From Lysinibacillus sp. FJAT-14745 (GTDB lineage: Bacteria > Bacillota > Bacilli > Bacillales_A > Planococcaceae): a DNA stretch of 64,000 nucleotides. Location: positions 98,954 through 162,953 of the forward strand of contig NZ_LITM01000004.1 of the NCBI RefSeq assembly GCF_001275675.1, read 5' to 3'. Shown one piece after another: positions 1 through 8,209 of the stretch (within the stretch, counting starts at the first letter, position 1; every line of letters starts with the position of its first letter). The position numbers and the translations under genes are program-made. The notes beneath the pieces were generated by a model. That model made no database searches. It worked only from the letters and a program-made list of their open reading frames with translations, and was not told the DNA's origin.

Positions 1-1307
1 TTACGTGTTTGCCTAGCCATTGCATTTTCAATATCAACAACATCCCCATTTTTCATAATAAATGTATGCCCTCTTTTGACACCGACGGACTCAGCTAGCA
101 AACGATGCTGATGTAACATACGGAATTCACCATGAATTGGAATGAAAAATTTAGGCTTCATTAGTGTTAGCATTAGTTTTAAATCTTCCTGGTAGCCATG
201 ACCTGAAACGTGCATACCTGTATGACTAGACGAGCCATAAATAACATTCGCACCTAGTTGGAACAAATTATCAACAATCCGTGAAACGCCCTTTTCATTT
301 CCTGGGATAGGGGATGAAGCTAAAATAACTGTGTCATCAGGTAAAATTTTCACTTCGCGATGATTGCCATTTGCTAGACGAGAGAGTGCAGCTAATGGCT
401 CACCCTGACTACCTGTACATAGTACAACAACTTCTTCAGGAGGGAGATATTTCACCTCACGTGCATCAATTAACAAATCCTCTGGAACGTCTAAATAGCC
501 TCGCTCAAGTGCAACATCTACAACATTCACCATACTACGGCCAAGTAATGCAAGCTTTCTATTTGTAGTAATCGTTGCATCTACAATTTGCTGTATGCGA
601 TTAACATTAGAAGCGAAAGTAGAGATAACAATTTTACGCTCGGCATGTAAAAATGCATCTTCAATATGACCACCGACAAGCTTCTCTGAAGGAGTTAATC
701 CAGGTCTTTCGGCATTCGTACTTTCAGAGATCAGTACTAGTACGCCATCTGATCCTATGTCAGCCATCTTATGAATATCAGCAAACTGATTATTGACAGG
801 CGTTAAATCAAATTTAAAGTCGCCAGTGTGTACCACATTTCCTTCAGGTGTATTCATAACGATACCTAAGCAATCAGGTATACTATGGTTTGTTCTAAAG
901 AAACTAACATCAAGTTGTCCGAAATTTAAAGATGAATCGGAACGAATTTCTATTAGTTCTGTTTCTCTTAAAAGCTTATGCTCTTTCAGCTTTAGCTCGA
1001 TTAAACCAAGAGTAAAACGTGTTGCATAAATAGGGACATTTATTTTTTTTAACAGATAAGGGATACCGCCGATATGATCCTCATGTCCATGTGTCACAAT
1101 TAATGCTTTGATTTTCTCTTTATTTTCCAGTAGGTACGTAATATCAGGAATTATTAAATCGATACCAAGTAAGCTTTCGTCAGGAAACTTAGCACCACAG
1201 TCGATAATTAAAATATCATTCCCATACTGTACTACATACATATTTTTGCCAATCTCATTAATGCCACCTAAGGCGAAAATCGATAATGTATTGTCTTTTG
1301 CGGACAA
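1..1307 (-). CDS. Ribonuclease J family exoribonuclease/endoribonuclease, 3' part cut by window edge
   Basis: The reverse strand reads as a metallo-beta-lactamase/beta-CASP RNase J, an enzyme of mRNA decay and rRNA 5' maturation that works in the cytoplasm. Visible landmarks are the N-terminal ALGGINEIGKN, the metal-binding HGHEDHIGG near residue 72, HTGDFKFD, CTGSQGEP and a beta-CASP histidine region (SGHGYQEDLK, PIHGEFRM). About 435 residues are present; RNase J usually has about 555, so only the C-terminal domain is missing, beyond base 1. I chose the TTG at 1307-1305: AGGAGG lies just upstream, and the ATG four bases earlier is out of frame. Similarity to RnjA and RnjB is mixed, so it may be RnjB or a third paralogue. 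Confidence 0.93.
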   Translation of the reverse strand, partial: MSAKDNTLSIFALGGINEIGKNMYVVQYGNDILIIDCGAKFPDESLLGIDLIIPDITYLLENKEKIKALIVTHGHEDHIGGIPYLLKKINVPIYATRFTLGLIELKLKEHKLLRETELIEIRSDSSLNFGQLDVSFFRTNHSIPDCLGIVMNTPEGNVVHTGDFKFDLTPVNNQFADIHKMADIGSDGVLVLISESTNAERPGLTPSEKLVGGHIEDAFLHAERKIVISTFASNVNRIQQIVDATITTNRKLALLGRSMVNVVDVALERGYLDVPEDLLIDAREVKYLPPEEVVVLCTGSQGEPLAALSRLANGNHREVKILPDDTVILASSPIPGNEKGVSRIVDNLFQLGANVIYGSSSHTGMHVSGHGYQEDLKLMLTLMKPKFFIPIHGEFRMLHQHRLLAESVGVKRGHTFIMKNGDVVDIENAMARQTR

Positions 1308-1496
1308 GCATATTCCCTCCTAATTTTTAATTTGGATATACCTTTAATGAAATTTTGTTTCGATGCTTCAACATTATGTAGTATAGCTTTAAGCGTTTCA
1401 TCCTATACGAAAAGACAATTTGAGGTTAAGCATTAATATTAGATTTTCAAGAAGAATAGAATAGAGGAACGTATAGAATAAAGGGGATGTGACTGG

Positions 1497-2261
1497 TTGT
1501 CGAATTACTTACAACATGCGATGTTTGAACATAAGTTTTGGCTAAGGATATTAAAAGATCATTCTCAATTTATTCATGATTCCTTGTATCCATCGGAAAT
1601 AGAGGATATTAAAAGAGCGAGTTCATTTATTCTTCAATTTTCTCAGCTGCTTGCCTATGTTCATTCAATAGATGCCAATAATGCGGTTTCCTTTTCACTT
1701 ACAGTCGACGATGCTGTAGAACAACTAAAGCAATTTAAATTTTATATTCTTAGAAAGCAATTAACGGGAAATATTAATATCCATCTACCACCTACTTTTT
1801 TTAATCATATGGTGAATGAATTAGAGGAATATCAAAATGTTCTTAGCTATTTGAAGAAGGGGGAAGTTCCACCGATCTTTCATGAACTACATCATCACTT
1901 ACTCTGGCTTCTAGATGCATCAGGACATGCAGGTTTCATTCATGACGATTTGGATGGTGTAGAAAGAAGATTGAGGCAGAAAAGTACTACCTTTGCCCAA
2001 CATTTTGAAGAATTTTATTTAAAAGCAGTGGAGCTTACAGGATTTTTACGTTCAAAAATAGACTCATTCCCCGCATTAACTCGCTTTAATCATGATGTGG
2101 ATATAGAAATGGGATTATTCAAAACTTTTTTGCGTGAGTTAGAGGAGATGGAGTTAAGTGCAGAAGTATTAGGAACATTTACAGCTCTAATGGCGGATCA
2201 TATGCTAAGAGAGGAACAATACTATTTATCGAAGCTTGCACAATCTAGAGGTGAAGATTAA
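1497..2261 (+). CDS. DUF2935 domain protein (ferritin-like helical bundle)
   Basis: A 254-residue, all-helical protein starting with TTG, with an AAGGGG ribosome site about ten bases upstream. The N-terminal pattern HAMFEHKFWLRILKDH and a second-half pattern HDVDIEMGLFKTFL, with regularly placed H and E residues, match the DUF2935 family: two tandem helical bundles thought to bind metal like ferritins. Catalytic activity is unknown. It is divergent from the RNase J gene and is followed by a good terminator at 2465-2498. No signal peptide is seen, so it should be cytoplasmic. Confidence 0.8.
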   Translation: MSNYLQHAMFEHKFWLRILKDHSQFIHDSLYPSEIEDIKRASSFILQFSQLLAYVHSIDANNAVSFSLTVDDAVEQLKQFKFYILRKQLTGNINIHLPPTFFNHMVNELEEYQNVLSYLKKGEVPPIFHELHHHLLWLLDASGHAGFIHDDLDGVERRLRQKSTTFAQHFEEFYLKAVELTGFLRSKIDSFPALTRFNHDVDIEMGLFKTFLRELEEMELSAEVLGTFTALMADHMLREEQYYLSKLAQSRGED

Positions 2262-2296
2262 TTTGCATTAAAGTAGTCTCTTTAGCAAAGTGAGAG

Positions 2297-2374
2297 GTTG
2301 ATTTCCGTACAGGACGTGATAATTTTAGCCTTCGTTCCTATATCGCTGATCCCCAAGGAGTCGCTCCAATCAAC
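2297..2374. repeat. Truncated copy of the MITE-like palindromic repeat
   Basis: The core begins gttgatttccg and ends ccaatcaac. It contains the ctgatccccaaggagtcg block seen in the longer copies at 5925, 28873 and 50823. The outer ggctcatcacc ends are absent. It also carries the acaggacgtgat...agccttcgttcc insert shared with the copies at 21240 and 50823. Confidence 0.75.
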
Positions 2375-2464
2375 CACTTCATATAGCATATTCTGGCATG
2401 TGTTTTCCGTCCAATTATGGTAAGTGGCCATAGCGTTCACTTTTGAAATGAAGGCATAAAAATG

Positions 2465-2498
2465 AAGGCAATCTGAGATTTTCAGGTTGCCTTTTTTT
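2465..2498 (+). terminator. Intrinsic terminator after DUF2935 gene
   Basis: The arms aggcaatctga and ttcaggttgcct form a stem, followed by seven T. Confidence 0.85.
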
Positions 2499-2499
2499 A

Positions 2500-2605
2500 T
2501 TCCGATAAATCAGCATAATGTACCGATAAAATTGGAAAACATTCCGATAAATCCACATAATGTTCCGATAAAGCTAAAAAACATTCCGATAAAATCTAAG
2601 GAATG
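2500..2605. repeat. Tandem array, five 21-bp units (ttccgataaa...)
   Basis: Units start at 2500, 2521, 2542, 2563 and 2584, each opening with ttccgataaa or taccgataaa; all are 21 bp except the last (22). Alternate units resemble each other (cataatg endings versus aaaaca endings), giving a 42-bp higher order. The last two units fold as a hairpin (aaaacattcc/ggaatgtttt, 2578-2613) that could terminate the ykuD transcript coming from the right. Confidence 0.9.
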
Positions 2606-2684
2606 TTTTTAGCCTGAATTTTAATGATTGTAAGCGCCTAACTTAAATAAGTGGAAGTATAAAATGAAAGTCTAAAAATGAATT

Positions 2685-3179
2685 TTAAGGATGAATAAAA
2701 ACCTCAGTACCAATTGGGACAATGCTTGCAAGCTCTTCGACATCCTTATTATGCATACGAATACAACCACGTGAAACTGCATGACCGATAGAGCTAGAAT
2801 TATTAGTTCCATGAATTCCATAATGCTCTTTAGATAAACTCATCCACATTGTCCCAAACGGACCACCAGGATTTGGATCCTTATTAATGATTATAAAATC
2901 GCCAGTAGGTGTACCATGTAGCATTCTACCAACTGCAATGGGGTATTGCTTTTGAAGAATATTATCCTTATATAACCGTAACCATCGATTTTCAGTAGAA
3001 ATATCTATTCTATAAGGGATAGTATTTGGATTAGGAAATCCAGGTATAATAATTTGCTGTCCTAAATAAAGTGCATTCGGATCTAACCCAGGATTAGCAG
3101 CCATTATGGACGACAACGGTGTACGATAATTTCTAGCTATTTGAGCCAAGGTTTCGCCTGCTTTAACTGTATGGATCAA
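2685..3179 (-). CDS. ykuD: L,D-transpeptidase with N-terminal LysM domain (YkuD)
   Basis: A 164-residue protein, the same length as B. subtilis YkuD. A LysM domain ([16 protein letters not shown], about residues 3-48) binds peptidoglycan. It is followed by the YkuD catalytic fold with [19 protein letters not shown] and the active-site motif HGTNN...SRGCIRMHN, where Cys is the nucleophile. The enzyme makes penicillin-resistant 3-3 cross-links, and in B. subtilis it is linked to sporulation. I placed the start at the TTG at 3179: GGAGGTG lies five bases upstream, and the longer frame runs into a repeat. A MITE-like element sits directly upstream and must hold or displace the promoter. Confidence 0.93.
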   Translation of the reverse strand: MIHTVKAGETLAQIARNYRTPLSSIMAANPGLDPNALYLGQQIIIPGFPNPNTIPYRIDISTENRWLRLYKDNILQKQYPIAVGRMLHGTPTGDFIIINKDPNPGGPFGTMWMSLSKEHYGIHGTNNSSSIGHAVSRGCIRMHNKDVEELASIVPIGTEVFIHP

Positions 3180-3202
3180 ATTTATCACCTCCAATAAAAT
3201 AA

Positions 3203-3338
3203 GGCTCATCACCAAGTTATGGATGACATTTTGTTAAAACGTATGCCATGAATTTAAGTTGTTTGGAGTGAGACTGGACGGACCCCAAGAATGCGCCCAA
3301 TCGGAACGGAAATCAACCACACGTTATGGCAATGTGCC
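3203..3338. repeat. MITE-like palindromic repeat, degenerate right end
   Basis: The left end ggctcatcacc is intact. The right end ggcaatgtgcc is a worn version of ggtgatgagcc. Inside are the typical ttaaaacgtatgccatg, ttggagtgagactgg and cggaacggaaatcaacc blocks. It lies 24 bp upstream of the ykuD start codon. Confidence 0.85.
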
Positions 3339-3470
3339 TAAAATAATAGCTTTAATACATGTTATGCCATAGATATAGAAAATACCTTGAATTTTCACAA
3401 GGATAGCAACTGCAGTTAGTTGGATATGATAAGCAGTAACAAGCCATATCCAGTAATCGAGGAGTTATTT

Positions 3471-3704
3471 ATGAAAGAATTTAAAATTACTTATTTTTTT
3501 GATGAAATGCATTATGTAAGGAGATTTATCCATATCGAATCACAGGAAAAAGCAGAGGCATTAGTTCGAAGCGAACGAGATCAATATATATCCTTTACAG
3601 ATAGTAGAGGGATTTATCATGAGTTGCATACAAGACATGTTCGGGTTATTCAAATATCTGAATATCATCGTATCGATAAAAGCGCGAAAACGAAAGGCAC
3701 ATGA
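3471..3704 (+). CDS. Small hypothetical protein, 77 aa
   Basis: An ATG with GAGGAG six bases upstream opens this frame; a longer TTG frame lacks a ribosome site. The protein begins MKEFKITYFFDEMHYVRRFIH and is of mixed alpha/beta character, with a basic C-terminus (RIDKSAKTKG). No known domain is recognised. It heads a row of four very small same-strand genes (3471-4458), which may be sporulation or stress related, but nothing in the sequence proves that. Confidence 0.65.
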   Translation: MKEFKITYFFDEMHYVRRFIHIESQEKAEALVRSERDQYISFTDSRGIYHELHTRHVRVIQISEYHRIDKSAKTKGT

Positions 3705-3745
3705 TTTGTCCACCGTTGCACATACTACAAGTAAAGGAGTGAGTA

Positions 3746-3958
3746 ATGATGGATATAGAAAACATACCACATAAGAAAAAAGTATTTATGAACTTAGCGA
3801 GCAAGAACAAACCAGACATGGTTGATTCAGATACTATAAGTCTTTTCGATTTACACGAAGATATGCAAACGGTTGATGCTATCCCGGTTAGGGAGCTCAA
3901 TAAGAAAGTAGAACGTGAAGGCGATGAATTGATTGAATTGCAGCCTGATGAATTATAG
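3746..3958 (+). CDS. Small acidic hypothetical protein, 70 aa
   Basis: The ATG at 3746 has AAGGAG seven bases upstream. The product is charged and acidic (EREGDELIELQPDEL at the C-terminus), with no membrane segment and no cysteine. It lies 41 bp after the previous small gene and 15 bp before the next, so the three are probably cotranscribed. I recognise no family. Confidence 0.6.
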   Translation: MMDIENIPHKKKVFMNLASKNKPDMVDSDTISLFDLHEDMQTVDAIPVRELNKKVEREGDELIELQPDEL

Positions 3959-3973
3959 AAGGTAGGGATTTTC

Positions 3974-4171
3974 ATGACTAACCATAACGAAGCTCAGTTT
4001 ACTTCTGCAGGAACGAATATTAATGAAGTAAAAAGAAACAATGCAGAAGGTGGTTTATCTTACAATGAAGTGAAAAAGCTGCTAGCCCAAAGAGGCGGAG
4101 GCGGTACAGAAATATATAGTGATACAGATGTCGAAGAAGTAAAGCAAGAGATTCATGGGAAAAAGCAATAA
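3974..4171 (+). CDS. Small Gly/Asn-rich protein, possibly spore-associated, 65 aa
   Basis: The ATG start follows GGTAGGG. The sequence is polar, with two loosely repeated segments, TNINEVKRNNAEGG and TDVEEVKQEIHG, separated by RGGGG. The pattern recalls the T-x-x-x-V-[KR]-x-x-N repeats of gamma-type SASPs, but the likeness is weak and could be chance. An intrinsic terminator follows at 4180-4214. Confidence 0.55.
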   Translation: MTNHNEAQFTSAGTNINEVKRNNAEGGLSYNEVKKLLAQRGGGGTEIYSDTDVEEVKQEIHGKKQ

Positions 4172-4179
4172 ACTATTTG

Positions 4180-4214
4180 GAGAGGAGTATGAAATTAAGT
4201 ACTCCTCTTTTTTT
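4180..4214 (+). terminator. Intrinsic terminator closing the small-gene run
   Basis: Stem gaggagta/tactcctc followed by seven T. Confidence 0.85.
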
Positions 4215-4287
4215 GATCCCGTAAAAGCGCGATTGGAATGAAAAAATCAATTTTACAATGTAAAGTACATGTAAGGGAGGTGTACAA

Positions 4288-4458
4288 ATGAAGGAAAAAC
4301 GTTGTCCGTTATGTGGGCAAGAAAATCATTGTGGAGTAGTAAATGGGCAAAAGGATTGCTGGTGTATGACAAAAAGTTTTCCTAAAGAAATTCTTGAAGC
4401 AGTACCTAAAGAGCAATGTATTTGTCAAAAGTGCTTGGATACATATAGAAAAGATTAA
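4288..4458 (+). CDS. Cysteine-rich CWC-type protein, 56 aa
   Basis: An ATG with GGGAGGTG upstream starts a 56-residue protein carrying eight cysteines as CPLC, C, CWC and CIC..C. This matches the small 'cysteine-rich CWC' family, probably a metal-binding (zinc or iron-sulfur) knuckle. The function is unknown. It stands alone between two terminator-separated units. The full frame was read from the ATG at 4288 to the TAA at 4456-4458. Confidence 0.8.
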   Translation: MKEKRCPLCGQENHCGVVNGQKDCWCMTKSFPKEILEAVPKEQCICQKCLDTYRKD

Positions 4459-4581
4459 TCCTTTTATTTTATCCTTAAAAATACTTCAATAGCTGGCAAG
4501 AAACAATAGATATCAGTTGGTACAATTGTCTACAGCACGACAATCTATCGGGCATATATTACTCTGAAAGGAGTGTGTCTA

Positions 4582-5163
4582 ATGACTAAAACAGTTGTAC
4601 TCAGTAATGTAACAAAGGCTTATTTAGAGGATAATCAAAGAATCCTCGATAAAATGATGCAGGGCATGACCTATGTGACAATTACATGTAGTATTTCAGA
4701 AAATTTTATTAAGCAAATATTACCGCATCAAGTAGCTGCTATTAAATTGTCGGAAAATGTTTTGCAATACACCACTAATATACTTGTACAAAATCTTGCA
4801 TTAGAAATAATAGCAACAACTACGGAGACTGTTGAATGCCTCGAAGCGATACAAAATAGATGCTGTATCGTACAAAATTCGGAATGTGAATTGTACGAAT
4901 ACATGTGTGCGTATAAAGAAATTACCGGAGCTATGTTCCAAGCAATGAATTTACCGCCTGTTTCCAATAATATTAATATAAACTTTCTGCGAACAATGAT
5001 TGTTCACCATCAGGGAGGCGTTCGACTAGCACAAAACGTTTTAAGGTTCTGTATTTGCCAAGAATTAATACCAATCCTTCGAAATATGATTCAAACTATG
5101 TGCGATCGTATTTGTGAAATGGAAAAATTACTAGATGCTTTAAAGGATTGTGAGAATTGCTAG
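4582..5163 (+). CDS. DUF305-like helical protein with two His-rich repeats, 193 aa
   Basis: The ATG at 4582 has GAAAGGAG nine bases upstream. Two repeats are visible: LPHQVAAIKLSENVLQY (about residues 48-64) and MIVHHQGGVRLAQNVLRF (about 136-153). The latter is the HHQ-G signature of the DUF305/ferritin-like family, often linked to metal handling. Cysteines are frequent (about twelve), including the last residue. There is no signal peptide. The biochemical role is unknown. Confidence 0.65.
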   Translation: MTKTVVLSNVTKAYLEDNQRILDKMMQGMTYVTITCSISENFIKQILPHQVAAIKLSENVLQYTTNILVQNLALEIIATTTETVECLEAIQNRCCIVQNSECELYEYMCAYKEITGAMFQAMNLPPVSNNININFLRTMIVHHQGGVRLAQNVLRFCICQELIPILRNMIQTMCDRICEMEKLLDALKDCENC

Positions 5164-5168
5164 TTTAA

Positions 5169-5206
5169 AAAACGCTAGAGTCAAAGTTGACTTTAGCGTT
5201 TTTTGT
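5169..5206. terminator. Bidirectional intrinsic terminator between convergent genes
   Basis: Arms aacgctagagtcaa and ttgactttagcgtt form a long stem, with A6 on the left and T6 on the right. It serves the DUF305-like gene and the metallophosphatase. Confidence 0.9.
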
Positions 5207-5251
5207 ATATTAGCGAAACTCCATATTGAGGTGTGTTCTTGATGAAAAAAA

Positions 5252-5848
5252 TCAAACATTCTCAACAGAAGGAGCGCACATAAATGTTACTGTTCGTTTA
5301 TTACTATCGTAAAGACACCACTCACGGTGATCAACAACTGATCCAACATTGATACCGTACTGCTTTTCTTGTAGTGCAATTGGTTGGCCAAAGCGAATAC
5401 GAATAGGTAATTTTTTATTGAGATGATAAAGACCTGATTCATGACTATGTCCGAAGAAAAGAAGTGGTTTTTTGAATGGCGGAAATGTAGGTTGCCACGT
5501 CACACTCCATTGAAATTGATGTCCATGTATAAGTGTTGCACCATCAATCTCCATTGTTTCAGGTAGCTCTGTAAAACGTTCGATGCCAGTGACAAGTGTA
5601 ATACGCTCTTCCTGATTACCGCGAATTGAGGGGAATGTTAGTAAATTTTCAAAATCATTTTCTACTATCGCAGCTTTTTGTAGCGGTATACCCGATAATG
5701 TTTGTGCCTTTTTCTTGCTTACAGTACATTCATATAAATCACCTAATCCCAATACTTTTGCATCTTTCGCAGTTCGCTGAATATGGGCTAGAACTGCCTT
5801 CGTATCCTCTATATTAGAATGTAAATCTCCTAAAAGCGCGTACAGCAT
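5252..5848 (-). CDS. Calcineurin-like metallophosphoesterase
   Basis: A 198-residue phosphoesterase with the full set of di-metal motifs: GDLHSN near the N-terminus, GDLYE, GNQEE, HGHQF and GHSHESG. This matches the compact YfcE/MJ0936-like branch, which hydrolyses phosphodiesters or phosphomonoesters; the substrate cannot be told. I chose the ATG at 5848 because AAAGG precedes it; the upstream start has no ribosome site. It is convergent with the DUF305-like gene. A MITE-like repeat starts about 75 bp upstream. Confidence 0.85.
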   Translation of the reverse strand: MLYALLGDLHSNIEDTKAVLAHIQRTAKDAKVLGLGDLYECTVSKKKAQTLSGIPLQKAAIVENDFENLLTFPSIRGNQEERITLVTGIERFTELPETMEIDGATLIHGHQFQWSVTWQPTFPPFKKPLLFFGHSHESGLYHLNKKLPIRIRFGQPIALQEKQYGINVGSVVDHREWCLYDSNKRTVTFMCAPSVENV

Positions 5849-5924
5849 TTTAATCAGGCCTTTCTTAAAAATCAATATACAATATCATACACCTAACAGA
5901 AATTGATAGAAAAGTAAAATGTAT

Positions 5925-6123
5925 GGTTCATCACTAAAAGTCGTGGATGACTTTTGGTAAAACGTATACTATGTGAATAAGTTGATTGGAGTGGAGACTG
6001 GGCGACTCCTTGGGGATCAGCGTCACAGATGAGACCCTGCAGCGAAGCGAAGCGGCTCATCGGACGCCCCCAGGAAAGCGCCCAGTCGGAACGGAAATCA
6101 ACCACACGTTTTGGTGATGATCC
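5925..6123. repeat. Near full-length MITE-like palindromic repeat
   Basis: The ends are ggttcatcact and ggtgatgatcc, about 199 bp apart. The interior carries the nested inverted blocks aagttgatt/aatcaacc, actgggcgact/agcgcccagtc and cttgggg/cccccagg, so the whole unit can fold as one long hairpin. Confidence 0.9.
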
Positions 6124-6163
6124 AAATGTATAAGTATATTTAGTAAAATATTGGTCGTATTTT

Positions 6164-6218
6164 GGTTCATCACCATAGCGTAAGCTGATTTCCGTTCCAA
6201 CTTGCGCTCTGGGCCTCA
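6164..6218. repeat. Truncated second copy of the MITE-like repeat
   Basis: It begins ggttcatcacc and keeps gctgatttccgttcc, then breaks off after gcgctctgggcc. It lies 40 bp from the preceding copy in the opposite sense. Confidence 0.75.
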
Positions 6219-6335
6219 TACTTTTTTATGTATAGAAAAATTGCCAACCTTTTCATAGATTGATAAAATATAATTGTAATTTTCTGAATTTTCTTATAGC
6301 GTGAGGGTAATGAATATTAAAGATTTGGGGGGCTT

Positions 6336-7835
6336 ATGATGACGATGTTAATGACAGATATTCTACAAAACTATGCTGTGCAGCAACCAAAAGGGATTGC
6401 AACGGTATACGATGGGACAAAGCTAACTTATAGTGAATTTTATAAAAGTGCAGAAAAATTCGCAGCGTACTTACAAGAGCAAGGTTTTAAAAAAGATGAT
6501 GTAATTGCATTATATACGCTCAATTCAGATTTATTTTTAATTGCTTATATCGGTGTTCAGTTAGCGGGCTATGTTGTCATGCCCATTAATACAAAACTAG
6601 CAGCTCCAGAGGTCGAATTTATTTTTAATCATTCAGAAGCTAAAGGACTTATTTATGATGAAAGGTTAGAGGATGTACTCGCAACTATGGCGTATCCGTT
6701 TCAACATATTGTAGGGCTCAAAGAAATGAAAGAAGTTATTAAAAACTATCCAGGTCAAAGTAAAACTGTCAAATTGGAGCCTCATGATACTGCTGTTGTT
6801 ATGTATACTTCTGGTACGACGGGTAAACCGAAAGGAGTAATGCTAACTCATCAAAATATTGTATCAACTGCGGATATATGGTCGTCATCAATGGATATGA
6901 CCAATGAGGATAAAATGTTTATTTGTACGCCTTTATTTCATTGTGCAGGTCTTCATGTATTTGCGATGCCAATGTTTTATAAAGGCGGTACGATGGTTAT
7001 AGAAGAGGCTTTTTCTTCGACAAACACATTAGAACAGTTTGCCGCTACAGCTTCAACAATTTTCTTTGGTGTTCCGTCAATGTATACAATTATTTTAAAT
7101 ACACCTAACTTTAAGGAACATACATTTAAAAATTTACGTTTATTATGTTACGGAGCGGCACCGATGCCTTATGAGCTTGTTAAGCAAGTGAAAGAGGCAT
7201 TCCCTAATGTGAAAGTACAAAACCTGTATGGACAAACTGAAAATTCTCCTGCGGCCACTTCCCTTTTAGATGCCGATGCATTGACAAAGATTGGATCAGT
7301 AGGAAAACCATTAGCACAAACAGACGTCCGTGTTGTTGATAGCTTTGGTGAAACTGTGCCAGCAGGTGAGGTAGGAGAAATTTGTGTCAAAGGACCACAA
7401 GTCATGAAAGGTTATTTACGTAGTCCTGAAGAAACAGCTAGAACAATTAAAGGTGGCTGGCTTTATTCAGGAGATTTAGGACGTTTTGATGAAGAAGGTT
7501 ATCTCTATATTGTTGATCGTAAAAAAGATATGATCATTCGAGGTGGCGAAAATATTTATCCTATCGAGGTAGAAGAGGTTTTATATCAACTGCCAGAAAT
7601 TTTAGAAGCAGCCGTTGTAGGTTTACCACATGAAGTATATGGTGAAGTTCCGAAAGCATTTGTCGTATTGAAGGAAGGAAAGTCTTCCGATGAAGAGGCG
7701 ATATTGGCTTATTGTCGGACTCAGCTTGCAAAGTATAAAGTGCCACATGAAATTGAGTTTTTAACTGAATTGCCACGTAATGCCTCGGGTAAAGTTTTGA
7801 AGCATACATTACGACCGAGAGTAAGCACGCCATAA
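6336..7835 (+). CDS. Fatty-acyl-CoA ligase (class I adenylate-forming enzyme)
   Basis: A 499-residue AMP-dependent synthetase/ligase. The P-loop-like YTSGTTGKPKGVMLTH lies near residue 155, NLYGQTE near 298, the YSGDLGRFDEEGYLYIVDRKKD hinge near 380-400, and the C-terminal catalytic lysine region PRNASGKVLKH near 485. It activates a carboxylic acid, probably a fatty acid, to acyl-AMP and then acyl-CoA. The substrate is not fixed by sequence alone; an aryl acid is possible. A strong GGGGGG site precedes ATG 6336, with two further in-frame ATGs nearby. It appears monocistronic. Confidence 0.9.
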   Translation: MMTMLMTDILQNYAVQQPKGIATVYDGTKLTYSEFYKSAEKFAAYLQEQGFKKDDVIALYTLNSDLFLIAYIGVQLAGYVVMPINTKLAAPEVEFIFNHSEAKGLIYDERLEDVLATMAYPFQHIVGLKEMKEVIKNYPGQSKTVKLEPHDTAVVMYTSGTTGKPKGVMLTHQNIVSTADIWSSSMDMTNEDKMFICTPLFHCAGLHVFAMPMFYKGGTMVIEEAFSSTNTLEQFAATASTIFFGVPSMYTIILNTPNFKEHTFKNLRLLCYGAAPMPYELVKQVKEAFPNVKVQNLYGQTENSPAATSLLDADALTKIGSVGKPLAQTDVRVVDSFGETVPAGEVGEICVKGPQVMKGYLRSPEETARTIKGGWLYSGDLGRFDEEGYLYIVDRKKDMIIRGGENIYPIEVEEVLYQLPEILEAAVVGLPHEVYGEVPKAFVVLKEGKSSDEEAILAYCRTQLAKYKVPHEIEFLTELPRNASGKVLKHTLRPRVSTP

Positions 7836-8209
7836 ATAAAGTGTATAAAAGTAAAACTCGAAAGTAGCAAACCTAGTAATACCTTGATAAGATGCACTCT
7901 AAATTTAGAGATGTTATTGTGTCGCATATAGAGGGTATATGAAGATCAATTAGGCCTCTGCGCATTTGCGTCTGAGGCTTTAAGTCAGCAGATTTTTATT
8001 GCGCGAAAGCGTTTCGCATTGATAAATTACTACAGGACGTGGCGTTCTTAGACTGAGTTCCTCTATTTCACTGGATGTTTGGACAATGCTGAAAGAAGTT
8101 AAAATAGGAACGTCTATGAAATTAGCGTATAATAGAGTCTGCGACAAATTGAAATAATATAATAGAATTGAAGTTATTGTCTTCAAACAAGATAGGAGCG
8201 GAATTTGTC
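7836..8209. other. Intergenic stretch with repeat modules
   Basis: It holds a hairpin (gcctctgcgcatttgcgtctgaggc, 7953-7979), the left 39-bp arm described at 8032-8070, and the sequence gctgaaagaagttaaaa at 8088-8104, which recurs exactly at 55366-55382. No gene is supported here. Confidence 0.7.
8032..8070. repeat. Left arm of a perfect 39-bp inverted repeat
   Basis: This 39-bp segment (acaggacgtggcgttct...ctatttca) is the exact reverse complement of 11311-11349. The pair flanks the C39-like lipoprotein, D-Asp ligase and racemase genes. Confidence 0.95.

Noticed and set aside
371-1323. Three plus-strand frames opposite the RNase J gene
   Set aside because: Antisense shadows; the minus strand carries the full RNase J motifs.
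2500-2605. CRISPR array
   Set aside because: Units are contiguous with no unique spacers, and no cas gene is in the window. The same applies to the other 21-bp arrays.
5893-6219. 108-codon minus-strand frame
   Set aside because: It lies entirely in MITE-like repeat copies, has no ribosome site, and the same frame fragments recur at other copies.
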